Below are positions 46,992 to 51,328 of a stretch of DNA of 51,328 nt, one piece after another. The stretch is from NCBI GenBank assembly GCA_019648995.1, contig BLXT01002595.1, positions 576,212 to 627,539 of the forward strand, given 5' to 3'. The position numbers and the translations under genes are program-made. Under the pieces are notes generated by a model. The model was not told the DNA's origin. It saw only the letters and a program-made list of their open reading frames with translations, and did no database searches. The DNA is from Plakobranchus ocellatus (lineage: Eukaryota; Mollusca; Gastropoda; Plakobranchidae). Numbering within the stretch: position 1 is the first letter of the stretch; the number at the start of each line of letters is the position of its first letter.

Positions 46992-47234
46992 AGAGGAAGC
47001 GTTTGCTTCTTAATTTACACTATGATTCTTGTTCATTAGCCCTACATCAAAATGATTTTTCTCTTTTTTCTTTGGTATGAATCTTTGGATCTAGATTAGA
47101 GTTATAATAAATGTTTCCGTTTGCCTTTGAAACAAAATACAATTGAAGCCTTGTCCGTAGTGTCAGCTTGATCATTCCATTCTCAGATCTTGAACGATAT
47201 TCCACATTAATATTCAGATTATTAAAATACTCAC

Positions 47235-47660
47235 TTGATTTGGAATTGGATTTGAAGAACTGGAAATCAAATACAGACGCCACTTCCCATACTGATTGTT
47301 TCGTTATGAACTTCTTGTGACTGCTGCTTGAGTTTTGATTTTGTGTGAATTACTGTTGTATGGCTAGGCGTAATGTAAACAATGCAATTTATAAGCCCTC
47401 TGCTGGATTGCTGCGTCATTACGTCTGCTGGCTGGCCCACACTGTGCTACCGTGATGCACGAGAGTGAGGCTGAGGCAGCCAGCCAGAGGCAAGCGCACA
47501 GCCGACCTGGGGTCATTTAATGCCAGGCGCGCTTCTCATTGGTGGAGCTAAGCTGCTCTAGCTTTGCGCCAGGTCAAATTTTCAGCAGGTCTCACAGCCA
47601 GAGAGAAAGAGAGTTCAGGTCAAAAAAGGTCGCCCTTACTTCAGCCTTCAGCGCAGCCAC
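47235..47660 (-). promoter_or_regulatory. Candidate promoter region with nuclear-receptor and CRE-like sites
   Basis: This CpG-richer stretch holds a CCAAT box in minus orientation (47542-47538), a CRE-like pair (GCGTCATTACGTC at 47413-47425) and AGGTCA-type half-sites at 47510-47515, 47571-47576 and 47617-47632. The last is a direct repeat with a 4-base spacer. A consensus donor (CAA|GTGAGT) ends a possible minus noncoding exon at 47235. It could serve gene 2 or a gene to the right. Confidence 0.3.
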
Positions 47661-48639
47661 CGCACAGCTGATCGTACTGATGACCTATAAATGTCCCGAA
47701 TACAATAAGTAACAATAGAAAAGTATGTTCGATCTTCTTCATTACCATAACATTATTGCCTGGCATGGGGCGACCATCGCCATATAAGACAAACGTAAAT
47801 TAAAACTCTTATTGATATATCTTTGGACACGCCAGGGCACGAAAACATCAGCTTTTTTAGACCAACTTGACCGCAATGAAATTGAAAGTCTGATGCAATA
47901 GTTCAACATCGAGGCTACAAGCTTGTCCGAGACAGGGCGAAAAGTTTTGTCGTGGACATTAATTGTGTATGTTGGGAGAGTCATTAAAAAGATTTGCTAT
48001 GCCAGGTACTTCGATCAAAACTAAGAGAAATCCGAATGAATGTGGGCTTAGTGCGTAGGGATAATAGTAGTACTATTGGAAGGCGTGAAAAGAGGCTTAG
48101 TCAAACAAAAACATTCCTTATGAATAGGGCGATAGAGAGAGCGAGCGAGAGGAAAGGGGAGATTCAAATATAGAATGTGGAATTTCTTTAAAATGTCATG
48201 CTAAAGTGTTGGCTTTAACTCTTTCACACGTTTCTTAAGTTTCCTTAGAAGGTGCGACAGAGGTTTGTAATGCAGCAGAGCTGTGAATTTTGTGTATCTG
48301 CCAACTGACACTAAAGGTAATACATAACTCTCTGTGTCAGAGTGACCCAGGCAGGTATGGAACAAACTGAGCAGCAACGATTGAATGTTGAACAAAAATA
48401 CACTGGCGCTTTTATCACGGAGACATGCCCTGACTGTTTAAGGCGATAAACAAACCATGCAATAAAACCATTTTGCAGTAATTTGATATGAACAAACAAA
48501 TAAAATCCATTCTCTATAAGAAAAAAAAATATATATATATCAAAAGCTGAATTTGAATCATCAATTCCAAATAAAAGTTAACATTGTTGAATTTAAAGTA
48601 AATTTTGATGAAATAATTCATGCAAACATCATTGTAAGA

Positions 48640-49760
48640 TTTGCAGTGTCCGCTAATCTTGGTCCCTTTCATCCATGAGTAATGTTATCCATGGCGATAC
48701 CTCTAGTGCGTTTGCCTTTGTTCTTTCCAGTGATTGCTAAATGTTTTAAATTCTTGTGTCGGCACATGTGTTATAGAAACTATAATCTAGTTGCCCCCGT
48801 CTTATGGTTTAAACTAATAATTGCTGAGGTTTAGCTTCTCTCAGCACCGATGTATTGTTTTTTTTGTTGGTTTTTTTTCTGTCCCTGATAATAAACTGAT
48901 ATCCTCATTCTTCTTCTGATAAACCACATCTCTACTGCTTCCAGTTTTCTCTTTGTTATTATTTATTGTGCTACATTCACTTCCATATAACAGTACTGAC
49001 CATACATACATATTTCTTCCTCACTCTTTTTTTCGTGTCCATATTAAGTACTGACCATACATACATATTTCTTCCTCACTCTTTTTTTCGTGTCCATATT
49101 AAGGTTTCTGTCTGCCAGTATTAATTTCATTTTTTTAGAATGCATCTTTGGCCATGGCTGTATTCTTTTCTTTATTTCATTTGTACTTCTACCATGTGGT
49201 GATATCAGGTAGCCAAGAAATTATAATTTTGCAACATGTTTATTTATCTTCCTTTGCTAACAAGAATGCATTTGGGGTTGAGGATTTCTTTGGGATGACC
49301 CTGCTTTCTGTTTTTTGTTGGTTTTCTTTCCCCAGCATCCAGTGGCAGGCCCATTCTTTCGCTATCAAAAAACAACAATATCTAAAAATTGTTGAAGTTT
49401 TTCAGCAGATTCTACTTCTAAAACTGTATCATCTGCGTACTTTGATTATTATGATTTTCACCTCTAGATTCCTCAAGACTGTTCACTACATACATGTAGG
49501 TTAAAAACATCAGGAGACATTACACATTTCTGTCTCATACTTTTTATTTTGAGGATTTGAAATCACTGTATTCTTCTTCAAATCTTACAGATGCAGTTTG
49601 ATCCCAGTAGAGATTTCATTAACTCTCAAATGTTTACCATTAATGTCTAGTTTCTGTAGAATGTGAAAGAGCTCTTCATGTTTTACGATATCAAAAGCCT
49701 TCGAATAGTCAATGAAGCTGAGAGAGGCAAGTCACGCCTACTTTCAATAGTTTAGATTTC
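48640..49760 (-). pseudogene. Degenerate LINE reverse transcriptase (RTE/jockey-like)
   Basis: Read on the minus strand, motif A of the polymerase (FIDYSKAFDIVKHEEL, near 49715-49670) is followed by LDINGKHLRV and an MSPDVFNL-like segment. The catalytic YADDTVL lies at about 49439-49419, then LQQFLDIV, then LILADRNLNMDTKKRV near 49110, YGSE near 48985 and LEAVEMWFIRRRMRIS near 48940-48895. The segments lie in order but in several frames with stops, so the copy is dead and truncated. The same terminal motif occurs in the fragment at 22.2-22.5 kb. Confidence 0.8.
48992..49103. repeat. Tandem duplication of a 55-bp unit
   Basis: The sequence starting AGTACTGACCATACATAC repeats exactly at a 55-base offset (second copy starts at 49047). 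It lies inside the dead LINE. Confidence 0.9.
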
Positions 49761-50396
49761 TGCAAACACAATATGAGAAAAAAAAGTCTACAACTAACTT
49801 CTCTTGAGCAAAGTTAATAACTTCGCATGATTTCACGCATGGATTGAAAACTATCGAACTACCAAAATTGCAGGCTTTAAGCTAAACACAGGTGAAAAAT
49901 TGAAATTTCTTTGGAATATAATTAATATCTAGTCATCGCCAGTCCTATCTTGTTCATTACTGTAATTTTCTGAGCATTATAATTTTTTTTTTGTTCATTC
50001 TGTATAAACATTACATTTTTCTGGTTCATTCTTAGCATTAAAATTTAATATCTTTATTATCATCCACTTGTAAAGCTAGACCACGCAATATAAAATTGCT
50101 GCTTTTAATCAGTTATGAAATAAATCTTAGACCTGATTTCAATATTATGTATATTTTGAGGGGGGGGGGGAATGTTGCAAATTGTATAATATTTCCGACA
50201 TGGACTATGAAGAACTGTAATATTGCCTGTGATGAAAAAAAAAAAAAACCCAACAAAAAACAAAACCACATTATCGGTGTCCCTTTCCACTCAACTCAAC
50301 ATCATTCGCTTTTTCACTATCTTACGAATAATTTTTTTTTTCTTCGATTAAAAGAAATTGAAATAAAAACAAAAAACTTATCCTCTTGCAAAGCCT

Positions 50397-50530
50397 TGTG
50401 GGCACACTGATTAGGATAACTGATTGAGAAATTGGCAAATCCGCTCTAAAGAATGATGTGCAGGGATCCTTCTGTTACGGTTTCAAGCTACTGACTGGCG
50501 CCCCGTCCTGACGGAAGGCCTGAGCTACAC
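50397..50530 (+). mobile_element. tRNA-derived SINE
   Basis: GTGGGCACACTGATTAGGAT is followed by GATGTGCAGGGATCC, TTCTGTTACGGTTTCAAGC and a body with CCTGACGGAAGGCCTGAG, ending in a CA tract. Confidence 0.7.
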
Positions 50531-50714
50531 ACACACACACGCAAATCCAAACCAAACCAAACCTCTCTCTCTCTCTTTTCCTCTCGCTCATCAAGAAAGA
50601 TTAAAGCAGAGTTGATTGAAGTGTCCGACGAGTACCAAAAAGCTGGGAACATATAGCGGTTGATTAAGTTCTAGGACATAGATATATATCTTCCTCACTT
50701 CCTGGTCTACCTCA

Positions 50715-50800
50715 AACATTGGCGGCGCTGTGGTTAGAAAAATCGCCTTAGAATTGCAGGGATCATTTTGTCGCGTTTCGATTCTTCTATACATCACCTT
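50715..50800 (+). mobile_element. tRNA-derived SINE
   Basis: CATTGGCGGCGCTGTGGTTA is followed by GAATTGCAGGGATCA and TTTTGTCGCGTTTCGATTC, the family order. Confidence 0.65.
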
Positions 50801-51093
50801 AGCACTGAGAATATCACATCCACATCGGTATCATGATTTTTCATTGTTTTAAAGCATAGCCGAATTCTTATGATGTACTGGGACTAACACCATTATTATT
50901 AGAAACTCTTTCAACCCCAAAAAAGTTAACCCAAAATTAGTCGTTCAAAAAAAAAAAAAAAAAGAAAAAGGGTCAGACTGCCTTTCAAGTTTCAGTCCTG
51001 ATTTAACACCCTTCCAAAAAGGAATCTGTTTGGACCGAGGCAAAAGCTAGGGCCCCATAAACTTAGGTTTAAGATCCACTTTTATATGCATAC

Positions 51094-51094
51094 A

Positions 51095-51155
<61 letters not shown>

Positions 51156-51192
51156 GAGAGATAGAGAGAGAGAGAAAGAGAGAGAGAGATAA
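51094..51192. repeat. (AG)n microsatellite
   Basis: Nearly 100 bases of AG with a few GG, T and A interruptions. Confidence 0.95.
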
Positions 51193-51234
51193 AGAGCGAA
51201 GGAGAGAAAGTGCGTGTGTAAAGCCAATATACAA

Positions 51235-51328
51235 GATAATCTCAGGCGTTTAGCCCTTCCTTCAGGCCAGGCCGCAGGTGGCGTGGCTCGAACCTGCAAC
51301 AAAAAGATCCCTGCAGATCTCAGGGAGG
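51235..51328 (-). mobile_element. tRNA-derived SINE, cut by the window edge
   Basis: The minus strand starts inside the copy with GAGATCTGCAGGGATC, then TTTTTGTTGCAGGTTCGAGC (a clear B box) and a body with GGCCTGAAGGAAGGGC. Confidence 0.75.

Larger units (their letters stand above)
38156..51328. other. Region upstream of gene 2: noncoding, repeat-rich
   Basis: No complete protein gene was recognised. It may contain the 5' noncoding exon(s) and a long first intron of gene 2, or be intergenic. It holds SINEs (38.5, 44.6, 50.4, 50.7 and 51.3 kb), a LINE remnant (48.6-49.8 kb), many microsatellites, an assembly gap and three CpG-richer patches (about 40.8-41.3, 45.2-45.5 and 47.4-47.7 kb). Confidence 0.6.

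Overview
This is a eukaryotic nuclear window: AT-rich, with spliced genes, GT-AG introns, dense microsatellites, tRNA-derived SINEs and decayed transposons. The repeat style and the UNC93-type gene suggest a lophotrochozoan invertebrate, most likely a mollusc (perhaps a gastropod). This is an inference; no single sequence proves the taxon.

Two protein-coding genes are supported, both on the minus strand, head to tail. Gene 1 runs from about 19770 down past position 1. Ten coding exons join in frame to give at least 2068 residues. The product has a very long lysine/serine-rich N-terminal exon, a divergent HMG-box-like segment split across two exons, a helical region, several short acidic exons and a huge Ser/Thr-rich last visible exon that leaves the window still open. 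I could not assign it to a named family. Gene 2 (38155 to about 29094) has four coding exons and encodes a 905-residue UNC93-like multi-pass membrane protein, with a 400-residue hydrophilic N-terminal extension before the first membrane segment. Its homology is clear; its 5' noncoding exon(s) and promoter lie further right and are not settled. I give two candidate positions, 41.2 kb and 47.2-47.7 kb.

Nothing indicates that the two genes work together. Gene 1 looks nuclear (HMG-like, basic clusters). Gene 2 is a membrane protein of the MFS-like UNC93 family.

The rest is repeat-rich noncoding DNA: at least nine copies of one tRNA-derived SINE family, two remnants of a non-LTR retrotransposon (22.2-22.5 kb and 48.6-49.8 kb), a broken pogo/Tigger-type transposase inside gene 1 (16.3-16.6 kb), a 44-bp minisatellite (3.5-3.8 kb), a small hairpin/MITE-like element (33.7 kb), many GA, TA, CA, AAT and GAA microsatellites, and a 16-base assembly gap beside a C20 run at 40.3 kb. 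A CpG-richer patch at 45.2-45.5 kb has open frames on both strands and is unexplained. No CRISPR array, operon, rRNA or functional tRNA gene was seen.
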